Source: Rhodospirillaceae bacterium (lineage in GTDB: Bacteria; Pseudomonadota; Alphaproteobacteria; MPNO01; UBA2964). From it: DNA of 61,937 bases. The translations under genes were made by a program, and so were the position numbers. The stretch covers positions 1-61,937 of the forward strand of contig JABJKO010000315.1 of NCBI GenBank assembly GCA_018660305.1. Reading direction: 5' to 3'. Positions 34,413 through 43,870 of the stretch are shown here, in pieces. The notes under the pieces are model-generated. The model was given only the letters and a program-made list of their open reading frames with translations. It ran no database searches and had not been told where the DNA came from. Numbering within the stretch: position 1 is the first letter of the stretch; each line of letters opens with the position of its first letter.

Positions 34413-35093
34413 GTGTCTTCCATCCGGGACAATTTAAAAAAACACCCCAAGGCCCTCAACGCGGCGCTGGCTTTCAGGCAACTTGTTTCACGCAGCCTGG
34501 ATCGCAAGAAAATCGACAAATATGTCGACATGACCATAGCGCCGCTCGAGGAGGCTCCCGCGGATGATGCGGCCACCGCCTTATTCCTGCGCGCGATCAT
34601 GGCTGGCGATCATAAAAGCGTCATCGAAATAGGAAGCTATGACGGTGCACGCATCATTACCCTAAAGAAGACACTTCCCCATATTGAGGCTTTCGGCCTG
34701 GATATTCTGGCCAACTATCAGGACCTCAGTGAGCGATCCGGTGTGTCCTTTGATCTTTATTCGGAAGCGTTCTTCGATCGCGATTTCGACAGACCACTTA
34801 TGATTTCACGCGGAACCATGAGTTACTATGACCCCGACGAGCTCAATCGGCTGTTTGACGCACTCGCCCGGCGCCGAATTGCCGTTGCGTTCTACGAACC
34901 AAGCCCGTTTTTCCACGTCGAACGCTCGACAGTCCGGTATCGAAAACAAAATCGGATTGCGCGCTATCATCCCTACGACGACATGCTTGAGGCGCGGGGC
35001 TATACCCTATCGGTCGACAAGCGCGTAACCTACAATTGGGCGCGGTCACTATATGGCCTCGAATGCCTGCGATTTCAGTACGCCACGCCGTGA
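34413..35093 (+). CDS. Putative SAM-binding methyltransferase
   Basis: A 226-residue protein with a Rossmann motif VIEIGSYDGARIITLKK near residue 70 and a hydrophobic strand ending at an acidic residue (FGLDIL near 97). The C-terminal half is unusual: RYRKQNRIARYHPYDDML. It starts at GTG 34413, 12 bases after the VTC gene, and ends 13 bases before the PtmE-like gene. A methyltransferase fold is probable but the enzyme's target cannot be inferred. Confidence 0.55.
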   Translation: MSSIRDNLKKHPKALNAALAFRQLVSRSLDRKKIDKYVDMTIAPLEEAPADDAATALFLRAIMAGDHKSVIEIGSYDGARIITLKKTLPHIEAFGLDILANYQDLSERSGVSFDLYSEAFFDRDFDRPLMISRGTMSYYDPDELNRLFDALARRRIAVAFYEPSPFFHVERSTVRYRKQNRIARYHPYDDMLEARGYTLSVDKRVTYNWARSLYGLECLRFQYATP

Positions 35094-35106
35094 GACACCG
35101 CATATA

Positions 35107-36168
35107 ATGATCATGAAAAAATGGCAGAAGGCAATTATTGCGCCGGAAGCATCCGTCAAGGATGCAATCGAACTCCTGACGAGGACAGGCCTGCAGATAT
35201 GTCTGGTTTGCGATGACGAAAATCGCCTCATAGGTACCGTTACTGACGGAGATATCAGACGCGGTATCATCCGGTCGCTGCCTCTTGATATTCCGGTTCG
35301 AAAAATTATGAATGAAGAGCCGCATGTCGGACATGTGGACAGTGACGACGCGACACTGACCATGCTCATGTCCACCTTCCGGTTGCGGGCGATCCCGATT
35401 CTTGATGCCGAGGACCGGATCATCGATCTGCGAAGCTTCGATGAAATTATCGATTTCGATCAGCCGCACGAAAACCCGGTTGTCATTATGGCGGGCGGCC
35501 TCGGCAAGCGTCTGCGCCCCATGACTGAACATTTGCCCAAACCACTGATCCCGATTGGCAACAAACCGCTCCTCGAAACTATTGTTGAAAGTTTCGAGCG
35601 CGCTGGCTTCAACGACATCCATATTTCGGTCCATTACAAGGCCGAGATGATCAAGGATTATTTTGGTAGCGGCGAAAAATGGGGCGTGAACATCCGCTAT
35701 ATCGAGGAAGAGGAACGGCTGGGAACCGCCGGGGCGCTGCGTTTATTCGGCGAGGCGCCGACCCATCCTTTGATTGTCATGAATGGCGACCTCCTGACCA
35801 AAGTCGATTTCGTGGCGTTGCTCGATTACCATCATCAGCAAAAATCCGTCGCGACCATGTGCGTGCGCGAATACGACATACAGGTCCCGTTCGGCGTGGT
35901 ACGGACAGATGGGCAGCAGATCGTCGGAATCGAAGAAAAACCGGTACAGCAATATCTTGTGAACGCCGGTATCTACGTCCTGAATCCCGAATTGCTGTCT
36001 GAAATTCCTTCTGAGGGTGTTTTCGACATGACCATGCTGTTTGATCAGCTGGTCCGCGATGGCCGCCGGACGGCGATTTTTCCCATTCGCGAATACTGGC
36101 TGGATATTGGCCGGATGGATGATCTGGATCAGGCCAACTGGGCGTATGACGAGGAATTCAATCGTTGA
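35107..36168 (+). CDS. ptmE: PtmE-like CBS-domain sugar-1-P guanylyltransferase
   Basis: A 353-residue protein with two CBS motifs (about residues 10-115) and a nucleotidyltransferase domain starting IMAGGLGKRLRPMTEHLPKP near 130; ISVHYKAEMI, ERLGTAGAL, NGDLLT and YWLDIGRMDDL follow. This CBS-plus-nucleotidyltransferase layout is that of Campylobacter PtmE, which makes GDP-GlcN for legionaminic acid. It is followed by a Gfo/Idh/MocA protein and an SDR, the same set (PtmE, PtmF, PtmA) found in the Campylobacter locus. ATG 35107 is preferred; ATG 35113 is possible. Confidence 0.75.
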   Translation: MIMKKWQKAIIAPEASVKDAIELLTRTGLQICLVCDDENRLIGTVTDGDIRRGIIRSLPLDIPVRKIMNEEPHVGHVDSDDATLTMLMSTFRLRAIPILDAEDRIIDLRSFDEIIDFDQPHENPVVIMAGGLGKRLRPMTEHLPKPLIPIGNKPLLETIVESFERAGFNDIHISVHYKAEMIKDYFGSGEKWGVNIRYIEEEERLGTAGALRLFGEAPTHPLIVMNGDLLTKVDFVALLDYHHQQKSVATMCVREYDIQVPFGVVRTDGQQIVGIEEKPVQQYLVNAGIYVLNPELLSEIPSEGVFDMTMLFDQLVRDGRRTAIFPIREYWLDIGRMDDLDQANWAYDEEFNR

Positions 36169-37094
36169 AATCGCTCATTGTCGGTTTTGGATCGATCGGG
36201 CAGCGTCATGCGCAGATACTAACGGACCTTGGACATAGCGTCGCAATCGTCAGTCGCCGAGACGTGGAAGTGGCGCCCCTGTTTGCCGATCTCGAAACCG
36301 CGCTGGCGGAATTCGGGCCCGATTACATCGTGATCGCGAGCCGCTCCAGCGAACATTCAGAGGATCTGGTCCGCCTGTCGATGCTCGGGTTTGCCGGAAA
36401 GGTGCTGGTTGAAAAGCCGCTCTATCATGACCCGCAGCGGCCGCTGGATCATAAGTTTTCGCAAATCTGTGTCGGGTATAATTTACGGTTTCATCCAGCC
36501 GTGCAGCGTTTTCAGGCATTGTTGCAGGAGCGAGAAATTGCGTCGGTGCATTGCTATGTGGGGCACTACCTGCCGGATTGGCGTCCCGGGACCGATTACC
36601 GCATAACGCATTCGGCTCATAAAGCGCAGGGCGGAGGCGCGCTGCGGGAACTGAGCCATGAGCTGGATTATCTTGTCTGGATCTTCGGTGGCTGGACTCA
36701 GCTATGTGCCCTGGGGGGACACTTCAGCTCGTTGGAAATTGACAGCGATGACGTCTACTCGCTCTTGATCAAAACCGGCCGCGCGCCGCTGGTATCATTG
36801 ACCATGAATTATCTGCATTCCTCGCCGCGACGGGAAACCGTGGCTCATACTGATGCGGGAACATACTCATTGGACCTCATTGCGGGCACCATTACCCATG
36901 GAGACGAGGTTGAAACCTTCGCGGTGGGGAAAAATGATACCTATGTGCGCCAGCATCAGGCGGTTTGCGGTGAGACGTCGGATGGTCTCTGTTCGCTGGA
37001 GGAAGGCGAGCGGATTGTCGATATGATTGCTGCTGCTGAGCGTGCATCAGCTGAAAAAAAATGGGTGACGCCTGTGGGCGCTGCCGCCAACTAG
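36165..37094 (+). CDS. Gfo/Idh/MocA family protein (PtmF-like)
   Basis: A 309-residue oxidoreductase-fold protein: SLIVGFGSIGQRHAQIL (NAD-binding) at the start, VIASRSSEHSEDL near 65, LVEKPLYHDP near 85 and the catalytic-region LRELSHELDYLVWIFGG near 165. From context it is the partner of the PtmE-like and PtmA-like genes. In Campylobacter, PtmF acts with PtmA in producing the amino-sugar phosphate precursor. TTG 36165 overlaps the preceding stop by four bases; the N-terminal strand starts immediately. Confidence 0.7.
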   Translation: MKSLIVGFGSIGQRHAQILTDLGHSVAIVSRRDVEVAPLFADLETALAEFGPDYIVIASRSSEHSEDLVRLSMLGFAGKVLVEKPLYHDPQRPLDHKFSQICVGYNLRFHPAVQRFQALLQEREIASVHCYVGHYLPDWRPGTDYRITHSAHKAQGGGALRELSHELDYLVWIFGGWTQLCALGGHFSSLEIDSDDVYSLLIKTGRAPLVSLTMNYLHSSPRRETVAHTDAGTYSLDLIAGTITHGDEVETFAVGKNDTYVRQHQAVCGETSDGLCSLEEGERIVDMIAAAERASAEKKWVTPVGAAAN

Positions 37095-37113
37095 AAAAAC
37101 GGGAATTAAAGAA

Positions 37114-37941
37114 ATGGAAGAGGCCGATTTATCCAGTCTGTTTGATTTGACTGGAAAGGTAGCCGTCGTAACCGGTGGCCCTGGCATTATCGGGACACGG
37201 GTGTGTCATGGCCTGGCGGCATTCGGTGCCGATGTCGCAATTGTCGATATCGATGGCGATGCCGCAATTGCCTTGGCGAAGGATGTTGCCGCGAAGAGCG
37301 GGCGGCGGGCCATTGGTATCGCATGCGATATCGCCAAGCCGGATCACGTCACTGGGATGGTCGAGAGGGTGGTTGGCGATCTCGGTGGTATCGACGGGTT
37401 ACTTAACAACGCGGCACACAAACCGACGGATTACGCAGCCTACCTCGCGCCGTTCGAAGAATACCGTATCGATATCTGGCGTGATGTGATGGCGACCAAC
37501 ATCGACGGCGTGTTTCTGGTGGCGCAGGCAGTCGGCAAACAGATGCTCAAGCAGGGCAGAGGCGGTAGCATTATTCAAACCGCCTCGACCTATGGGCTGG
37601 TCGGTCCCGATCCGAAAATCTATGAGGGGTCTGAGTATCTCGGCATTCCCATAAATTCGTCCCCCGTCTACGCCGCTTCCAAGGCCGCTGTCGTCGGCTT
37701 TACCAAATATCTCGCAACCCATTGGGGACCACAGGGGATTAGGGTCAACACGCTGGTGCCCGGTGGCGTAGAGAGCGGCCAGAACGAAGAATTCAAGGCC
37801 AAATACGGGGCCCGTACGCCACTTGGGCGTATGGCCAATCGAGATGAGCTTGTCGGTGCCGTCGTTTATATGATGTCCGATGCTTCGACCTACATGACGG
37901 GCCAGATGATGGTTGTCGATGGCGGATGGACGGCGTGGTAG
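37114..37941 (+). CDS. ptmA: PtmA-like short-chain dehydrogenase
   Basis: A 275-residue classical SDR: TGGPGIIG near residue 20, NNAAHK near 100, catalytic Ser in QTASTYG near 155 and YAASK near 187. The insertion IYEGSEYLGIPINSSPVYA between Ser and Tyr is a recognisable feature of PtmA-type flagellin-modification SDRs. It follows the PtmE and PtmF-like genes. It likely helps make the hexosamine phosphate for the GDP-linked nonulosonate route. Confidence 0.75.
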   Translation: MEEADLSSLFDLTGKVAVVTGGPGIIGTRVCHGLAAFGADVAIVDIDGDAAIALAKDVAAKSGRRAIGIACDIAKPDHVTGMVERVVGDLGGIDGLLNNAAHKPTDYAAYLAPFEEYRIDIWRDVMATNIDGVFLVAQAVGKQMLKQGRGGSIIQTASTYGLVGPDPKIYEGSEYLGIPINSSPVYAASKAAVVGFTKYLATHWGPQGIRVNTLVPGGVESGQNEEFKAKYGARTPLGRMANRDELVGAVVYMMSDASTYMTGQMMVVDGGWTAW

Positions 37942-37947
37942 GGAGCA

Positions 37948-38598
37948 ATGATCGATTATTTTGAAGCGGAAAATCACTTCTACCTGTATAGCGACCCCAG
38001 CCGTATCGGCAAATTCCTTGCCCATGCCAAGCTCTACGAAATGACCGTCGGGGTTCCGGGGCACTTCATGGAAATTGGCATTTTCAAAGGCGCGTCATTT
38101 TGCCGGTTCCGGAAATTGGGCCGGCTGTTGCACCCCGATCATTACCGGATGTTCCTGGGATTTGATGTTTTTGGCAAATTTCCGGAAGCCGATTACGAGG
38201 CGGACCGCCAATTGCTTGAGGACATGAACAAGATCAGCGGCGAAGACAGCATCGATGATGCGGAATTGATGAAGATCCTCGCCGATCAGGGGCTTGATCA
38301 GAATGTGGAGCTGATAAAAGGCGATGTCCGCGAGACGCTACCGGTCTACGCGAAAGATCATCAGGAAATGACCTTTGCCTGCGTCAATATTGACGTCGAT
38401 CTGTATGAGCCCATCCGGGTTGCCATGGAACAAATCTTCCCCATGGTGGCGCCTGGCGGCATTATCATGCTGGACGATTACGAAGGATTTCCGGGCGCTA
38501 AAAAAGCCGTAGACGACTATTTGCGGGACAATCACCGGCCGGAGCGGATCGAAAAATTGCCCTTTGCTTTTTCTCCTTGCCATATTCTGAAGCAGTAA
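37948..38598 (+). CDS. TylF/MycF-type methyltransferase
   Basis: A 216-residue protein of the macrocin O-methyltransferase (TylF) group: FMEIGIFKGASFCRF near residue 45, GFDVFGKFPE near 75, CVNIDVDLYEPIRVAM near 150 and GGIIMLDDYEGFPGAKKAVDDYL near 180. The DDYE motif provides the metal ligands of these Mg-dependent sugar O-methyltransferases. It begins six bases after the SDR gene. A hydroxyl of a glycan sugar is the likely target. Confidence 0.75.
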   Translation: MIDYFEAENHFYLYSDPSRIGKFLAHAKLYEMTVGVPGHFMEIGIFKGASFCRFRKLGRLLHPDHYRMFLGFDVFGKFPEADYEADRQLLEDMNKISGEDSIDDAELMKILADQGLDQNVELIKGDVRETLPVYAKDHQEMTFACVNIDVDLYEPIRVAMEQIFPMVAPGGIIMLDDYEGFPGAKKAVDDYLRDNHRPERIEKLPFAFSPCHILKQ

Positions 38599-38620
38599 CG
38601 GACGGTCGGTAGTCAGGGTT

Positions 38621-39604
38621 ATGGCGGCTCCCCTTCTGGCAAAAGAATTATTGTGTTCCGACATGCTCCTGGTCGATGGGCTTGGGCGTGCCGGCAAACA
38701 GCTCGTCAGCAAACTGGTGTCGAATTTTAACCGGGTCGAATGTTTCCAGTACTCAGCCAGCCTTGAGCAGTTTTTTATCCTCAGTTTTCTGGGACATCTG
38801 GAACGCAAACCCGCCGTTGCCTATCTTCGACTGATCGCCGATGAGATGGTCTACAACCGCATGATCGGTCGCAATCTCAATACGCGGCCGGGTGATGCGT
38901 CCTCAATTCTCAAAGCCAATGACTACGACGACTATATTCGTCGTTCCGTCGATCAGGAGGGAGATGCGGCAGTAGCGAGCTTCAACGCCGCGCGCCGGTT
39001 ACCCTGTTTTATGACCCATCATGTATTGGCTCATTTTGATTTGTTTGTTGATGCCTATCCAGCGGTGAAGCTTGTCCACGCGGTTCGGCACCCGGTCGAT
39101 CTGATCCATTCCTGGCACCACCGGGATTGGGGGATACGCATTGGCAACGATCCCCGGGCGTTCGCCCTTGCGATCGAACTGGATGGTCAACCGGCCCCGT
39201 GGTGGGGCGAAGAGACCGCGCACCTCTATCCCACCTTGTCGCCGGTCGATCGGGTCGTCATTGATGTTTTGCGTTTGCAGGAACTTTGCGACGATGCGCA
39301 TGCGGATCTACCGCCAGCGCGTCAGAAACAAGTGCACTATATTAGCTATGAGCACCTCTTCATTGATGCCGGATCTGAAATGGATCGTATTGCCCGCTTT
39401 TTCGATACGGAACCGTGTAAGGATTTTGATCTTGTGTTGGCCCGGGAACGGGTGCCGCGACCTGCAGCAGTTTCCCTTGAATCGCGGCAAAAAAAATTCG
39501 AGGAACTTCGGGCTATCGCCTCCGAGGAAGCCATCGCCCGGATCTCGGAGGCATCCCGGAACTATGAGAAACAATGGGATCTCCCACCGGTGGAGGCGGT
39601 TTAG
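38621..39604 (+). CDS. Sulfotransferase-like protein
   Basis: A 327-residue protein that resembles PAPS-dependent sulfotransferases at two places: VDGLGRAGKQLVSKLV near residue 18 (position of the 5'-phosphosulfate loop, but without the usual RSGT) and KLVHAVRHPVDLIHSWHHRDWG near 151 (3'-phosphate-binding RxxxxxxxS). The late YEHLF near 243 is also family-like. It may use the PAPS made by the 16291-19017 module. The altered first loop lowers certainty. RBS CAGGG precedes ATG 38621. Confidence 0.6.
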   Translation: MAAPLLAKELLCSDMLLVDGLGRAGKQLVSKLVSNFNRVECFQYSASLEQFFILSFLGHLERKPAVAYLRLIADEMVYNRMIGRNLNTRPGDASSILKANDYDDYIRRSVDQEGDAAVASFNAARRLPCFMTHHVLAHFDLFVDAYPAVKLVHAVRHPVDLIHSWHHRDWGIRIGNDPRAFALAIELDGQPAPWWGEETAHLYPTLSPVDRVVIDVLRLQELCDDAHADLPPARQKQVHYISYEHLFIDAGSEMDRIARFFDTEPCKDFDLVLARERVPRPAAVSLESRQKKFEELRAIASEEAIARISEASRNYEKQWDLPPVEAV

Positions 39605-39752
39605 GCATGAGGCGGTGTCAGACTTACTTCAGATCGGTTATATACGGGCGGGCCTTGGGCACGACTTAACGTGAGCGGAGAAAATTGGTGCTGCTGTTTG
39701 CCTTCTCCCTTGAAATTTGCGGTTGGATTAAATTTTTGGACTGGTCAGGACA
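39605..39752 (+). promoter_or_regulatory. Gap, possible internal promoter
   Basis: A 148-base gap, large for this operon, with A/T-rich stretches (39705-39740). An internal promoter is possible; I could not define boxes. TCAGGA before 39753 is the ribosome-binding site. Confidence 0.3.
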
Positions 39753-41891
39753 ATGACTGAAGAACGAACCATCAAGATTGCGTTGTTGGATGTGTGTCAC
39801 GAGACGCGGGGCCTGCACGCGTTCCAGATGCCCATCGGCATTGGCATGGTGGCGGCATATGCCGATAAAATGGTAACGGCGGCGAGAACCGAATTTAGAC
39901 TTTACCGCTCGGCACACGAATTTCTCCGCGAATTTCGCGACTGGAAGCCTGATATTGTTGGCGGCGCATTTTTTTGCTGGAACCGCAATTTGAATTTGTC
40001 GGTCATGCGAAAGGTTAAGGAGTCGCTGCCGGACACGCTGACGGTTCTTGGCGGTCCGGAAGTCGACAAAGATCCCGAGCCCCTTCGCGACTTTCTCATG
40101 GCGAACCGTTCCATCGACATCGCAGTGCTCGGTCAGGGTGAAAAACCCTTTGTCGACATCATTAATAACGTGATCGAAGGTACGCCCATAACTGAAGTCG
40201 ACGAGTTACGAGGGGCCTTCTGGCTGCGACCGGACGGAAAGACTCTGGCGAAAAACCTGCCGGTTGAAAATTTTTCGACGCTTGATGATGTCCCAAGCCC
40301 CTATACCAACGGCATGTTCGACAAGTTTTTCGACGCTAATTTGCATCCGATGATACAGACGTCCCGCGGTTGTCCGTTCGGCTGCACGTTCTGCAACATG
40401 GCCCTCAAGATGTATTCGAATGTCAAGTTCGTCAGTCCTGAACGCATTCGCGCCGATGTGGAATATTGCGCCGAGCGCCTCAAGGGACGCCACGACATCA
40501 TTCTCGATCTTTGCGACAGCAATTTCGGCATGTATCCCCAAGTCATTCCCATCGTGAAGGAAGTGCGGCGGGTTCAGGACAATTTCGATTGGCCGCGCTA
40601 TGTCTCGGTGAGTCTCGGCAAAAACAAGAAAGAAAATATCATTGCCGCGTCGCATATTCTGAAATGGGGTCTGCCGGCGGCCATGTCAGCACAATCGCTG
40701 AACCTACCCACCCTCGAAGCGATTCAGCGGGATAACATATCGCTCGATGCCATGCGCGATATGCTCGAGAACGTCAAACAGGTCGATGAAAACTCCTATT
40801 CCGACCTGATCATGAACCTGCCCATGGAGACAAAAGAATCGTTTGAGGCCGGGCTCGATGAAATGATTAAAACCGGCGTTAAACGCCTCATCATCATGAC
40901 CCTCTATCTGCTGCACGGAACGCCGATGGCGGATCAGGACTCCATCGACAAGTACGGCTTTGATCTCAAATACCGGATTATTCCCAGGGCGTTTGGCGAG
41001 TATGAGGGCGAGAAGATTGTCGAATCCGAAGCGCTCGTCGTTGCGACCAAGACCATGTCGCGGGACGATTACCTGTCTTTGCGGGAACTCCAGCTTGTCA
41101 TAAACGCGGTCTATAATTCCGCCTTGTTCAATCCCACTCGGCGGCTCCTCGACGAACTCGGCGCCAACGTGTTCCAGTGGCTGAAACGAATTTATGAGAT
41201 GTCACGGGAGTCGGAGGCCGGCAAGGTCAGGGAACACATGGATATCTATGCCCGTGAAGCCCGCGATGAACTGTTTGAAAGCGTCGCTGACATGCAGGCC
41301 TATGTCGAGGACCCGGAGGGTTATGAGACGCTGTTGTCCGGCGAACGCGGCGACAATCTTATGAACAAATATCAGCTGCTTGCGCTCAGTGACGGGTTCG
41401 CCGAATGGCAATCGGCGGCATCAGAAATGGCCTGCCTTGAAGCGAAGAAAACCGGGTCCTTGCCCGACTGGGCGGAGACGGCCTTCGATGATATTCGCCG
41501 CTTCCAGGCTCTAAAGTTCGATTTTGCCCCTTATTTCGATGAACCGCCTGAACCCAATCAGCGCAACCGTATGCGGTTTGATTTCGATATCCAGGCCTGG
41601 TTGGCGGATACATCGCTGAGCTTGGCGGATTGTCGGGGTGAGACTTTCTACGATGTCTGGTTTGATGACCGTAAGATCGAGCTAATGCGGCAATTCATGC
41701 AGAGCGGTCACGAAATTTCGCAGACCAAGATGTTTATCTACCGCGAACATAAATATGAGGCCTTCATGCCCAATATCGATAAGGTGACCGATGTTGGACA
41801 GGCCGATCGTGAACTGGCTTATGCCGGTTCCGGTGTGGGATCACGGACCACGGCGCGTGGCAATCATGATCCCAGGCACCGGGTTCGTTAG
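39753..41891 (+). CDS. Large radical SAM protein
   Basis: A 712-residue protein with a cobalamin-domain-like N-terminus (about residues 10-150; IGIGMVAAYADKM, VLGGPEV), a radical SAM core beginning SRGCPFGCTFCNMA near residue 205 and a long C-terminal extension (about 450-690), rich in charged helices, that I do not recognise. The CxxxCxxC cluster ligands are intact. It differs strongly from the other radical SAM protein at 21050. Candidates include a C-methylase or an enzyme acting on a lipid or P-containing group. Confidence 0.75.
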   Translation: MTEERTIKIALLDVCHETRGLHAFQMPIGIGMVAAYADKMVTAARTEFRLYRSAHEFLREFRDWKPDIVGGAFFCWNRNLNLSVMRKVKESLPDTLTVLGGPEVDKDPEPLRDFLMANRSIDIAVLGQGEKPFVDIINNVIEGTPITEVDELRGAFWLRPDGKTLAKNLPVENFSTLDDVPSPYTNGMFDKFFDANLHPMIQTSRGCPFGCTFCNMALKMYSNVKFVSPERIRADVEYCAERLKGRHDIILDLCDSNFGMYPQVIPIVKEVRRVQDNFDWPRYVSVSLGKNKKENIIAASHILKWGLPAAMSAQSLNLPTLEAIQRDNISLDAMRDMLENVKQVDENSYSDLIMNLPMETKESFEAGLDEMIKTGVKRLIIMTLYLLHGTPMADQDSIDKYGFDLKYRIIPRAFGEYEGEKIVESEALVVATKTMSRDDYLSLRELQLVINAVYNSALFNPTRRLLDELGANVFQWLKRIYEMSRESEAGKVREHMDIYAREARDELFESVADMQAYVEDPEGYETLLSGERGDNLMNKYQLLALSDGFAEWQSAASEMACLEAKKTGSLPDWAETAFDDIRRFQALKFDFAPYFDEPPEPNQRNRMRFDFDIQAWLADTSLSLADCRGETFYDVWFDDRKIELMRQFMQSGHEISQTKMFIYREHKYEAFMPNIDKVTDVGQADRELAYAGSGVGSRTTARGNHDPRHRVR

Positions 41892-41957
41892 GATTGCAGA
41901 CCACGTTTTCTGAGACTGCTAAATCTCTGCCAGACCAACAGGCTCCCTTGAGTTGAT

Positions 41958-43847
41958 ATGACTCGGTTGAACCGCGAACTTTTCGCGCTGGACGCGGGTC
42001 CTGCCGGCATGGATCGTCGATTTAGACGAATGGTGCTGGTATCCGCGGCTGAGCATTTTGAGGCCATGGCACCTCAAGACGAAGATACTCTCTATGTGTG
42101 TTGCGACTGGCTCTGTTGGCAAATGGCGATGGCGGAGGGCCTTCCTTGCATTCACTACGAGATAGGTCTTAGCGGCGAGGATCCCGACGATCTCATGTCG
42201 ACCCTCTATATCGATGCGAGCGACTGGGTCTATGTGGAGGGCGAGGACGCAACCTTGTTTAACGGGGTTTCGCTCGGCCGTAAGTTTTTCAAGGAAACAG
42301 GTCTGGTCATATTCGAGTGCTGCAAGATTGATCAGACCCTCAGAAATTTGATCCAGCGATTTGGTCCCGAGGAATTGCATTATTTCGATTACCGGACGGA
42401 CCTGGTCTATCTGTCCGCGGACGCGCGTCTCGATTTGATCAAGGATATTGCCGATGCGTGCGGTGTGCGACTGATCGATCACCGGCAGCACTCTAATGAT
42501 CCGGAAACCAGCCATACGCTGCAGGCGGTCTACGATGTGGCGTTGGAGAACGAATTCGGATGGGGCCGGGGGTGGCGCAAATCGGCGAGGCGCCTTGGTG
42601 AAGTCCTGATTGATTTCGTTTGCCGGACGCGGCGCCATCTCGGGAATCGAAAAATAAGCGTGTTGTTGCTGAATACGCATCTCACCAGTCTTCCATTACT
42701 GCGCGAGTTCGATGGCGACGGCGTTGTTCCGATCTTCATCGGCATTCATTTCCCCAATAAACGCGATTGGAAATTTCTCTTCCGTTCCATCCTGAAAGGC
42801 GTCCAGCTTGCGTCGCGTCCTCACACCCCGCTGACCCAGTATGACATCGCTTTTGTGGACGCTATGGGCCTGCGTCTCGAACAGGCATGGAAACTGCCGG
42901 TCGGCTTGGTTGAGACATTCGTCAGGCGGTACGTGCGTGAGAAAATTCTGGCACCCGGACGGTTGCACGACATGGCGTATACAGTGCGCTGGGCGGATCA
43001 ACTCCTGATCCGGCAGCGGCCCGATCGCGTGGTCACTGACGGTTTGCAGAATGCGACATACTGCACGTTCCTGGAACTTGCGCGCCAAAAGAAAATTCCG
43101 ACGGCGGCGACGTGGCACGGCCACTATCTGATCGATATGAAGCTCGAAACGCTCGGCGGTGATCGCCGAGTAGAGGCGTTGGCGGATTATTGTCTGACCT
43201 GGGGGGCGGCGCAGGAGGATTGGCTCGACAACACCGATGCGACCTCTATCAGCCTCAGGACAGGCAACCCCATTGCCGGTCAGCATTTTTCCGATGTGCC
43301 GCCGACATCGGGTACCAATAGTGTTCTGGTTCTGCAATACGCACCGCTGCTTCAGGACCTCCACGCCCCGCAGTCACAGGCCTATCGTTATTTTGTCGAG
43401 ACCGTTCGTATGCTCATGGAACTCGGCTACGAGGATATCTGTTACCGACTTCACCCCGGCCATGCGCGGACGTCCTATTATCAGGATATCGCGGAGCGGT
43501 TCGGCCTGGTGTGCCGGATCAGTGATTCGGGGTCGTTCAAAGAGGTGCTGGAGCCGGCCGAATTCGTCATCGGTCCGGTAACCACCGGCGCCATGATGGA
43601 AGTTCTCGGCGCTAGCAAACCCTATTACCCCGTCCTGCTTGAGCCCCATGCGATGAACCGTGATTATTTGAGCGGCAGCAAAATATTCAGCTCCATCGCT
43701 TCTTTGCGGGATGCTCTTGAATCCGGCCTGCCTCTCGATCAGTCGCAGCTGTTGGATGACTTTACAAGCCGCAATCAGATACCCCGACCTGCCCAGTCCA
43801 TGTGGCGGTCGATTCGCGACGAAATGACCGAATTGCAGCCCGCTTGA
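41958..43847 (+). CDS. Unrecognised 629-residue protein, possibly GT-B-like
   Basis: I do not recognise a named family. The N-terminal part (about 1-200) alternates strands and helices and is rich in Asp/Cys (YVCCDWLCWQMAMAEGLP). The C-terminal part has features seen in GT-B glycosyltransferases and capsule proteins: PTAATWHGHYLIDMKLETLG near 390, CLTWGAAQEDWL near 425, CYRLHPGH near 495 and IGPVTTGAMMEVLGASKPYYPVL near 545. No membrane segment is evident. It lies between the large radical SAM gene and the ABC exporter. A cytosolic glycosyltransferase is the best guess. Confidence 0.5.
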   Translation: MTRLNRELFALDAGPAGMDRRFRRMVLVSAAEHFEAMAPQDEDTLYVCCDWLCWQMAMAEGLPCIHYEIGLSGEDPDDLMSTLYIDASDWVYVEGEDATLFNGVSLGRKFFKETGLVIFECCKIDQTLRNLIQRFGPEELHYFDYRTDLVYLSADARLDLIKDIADACGVRLIDHRQHSNDPETSHTLQAVYDVALENEFGWGRGWRKSARRLGEVLIDFVCRTRRHLGNRKISVLLLNTHLTSLPLLREFDGDGVVPIFIGIHFPNKRDWKFLFRSILKGVQLASRPHTPLTQYDIAFVDAMGLRLEQAWKLPVGLVETFVRRYVREKILAPGRLHDMAYTVRWADQLLIRQRPDRVVTDGLQNATYCTFLELARQKKIPTAATWHGHYLIDMKLETLGGDRRVEALADYCLTWGAAQEDWLDNTDATSISLRTGNPIAGQHFSDVPPTSGTNSVLVLQYAPLLQDLHAPQSQAYRYFVETVRMLMELGYEDICYRLHPGHARTSYYQDIAERFGLVCRISDSGSFKEVLEPAEFVIGPVTTGAMMEVLGASKPYYPVLLEPHAMNRDYLSGSKIFSSIASLRDALESGLPLDQSQLLDDFTSRNQIPRPAQSMWRSIRDEMTELQPA

Positions 43848-43870
43848 AGCAGAGAAAAGAAGAAGAAACG

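Noticed and set aside
37561..37572. Second ops-like sequence (GGCGGTAGCATT, 10 of 12).
   Set aside because: It is inside the coding sequence of the PtmA-like SDR, far from any leader, and is what one expects by chance.
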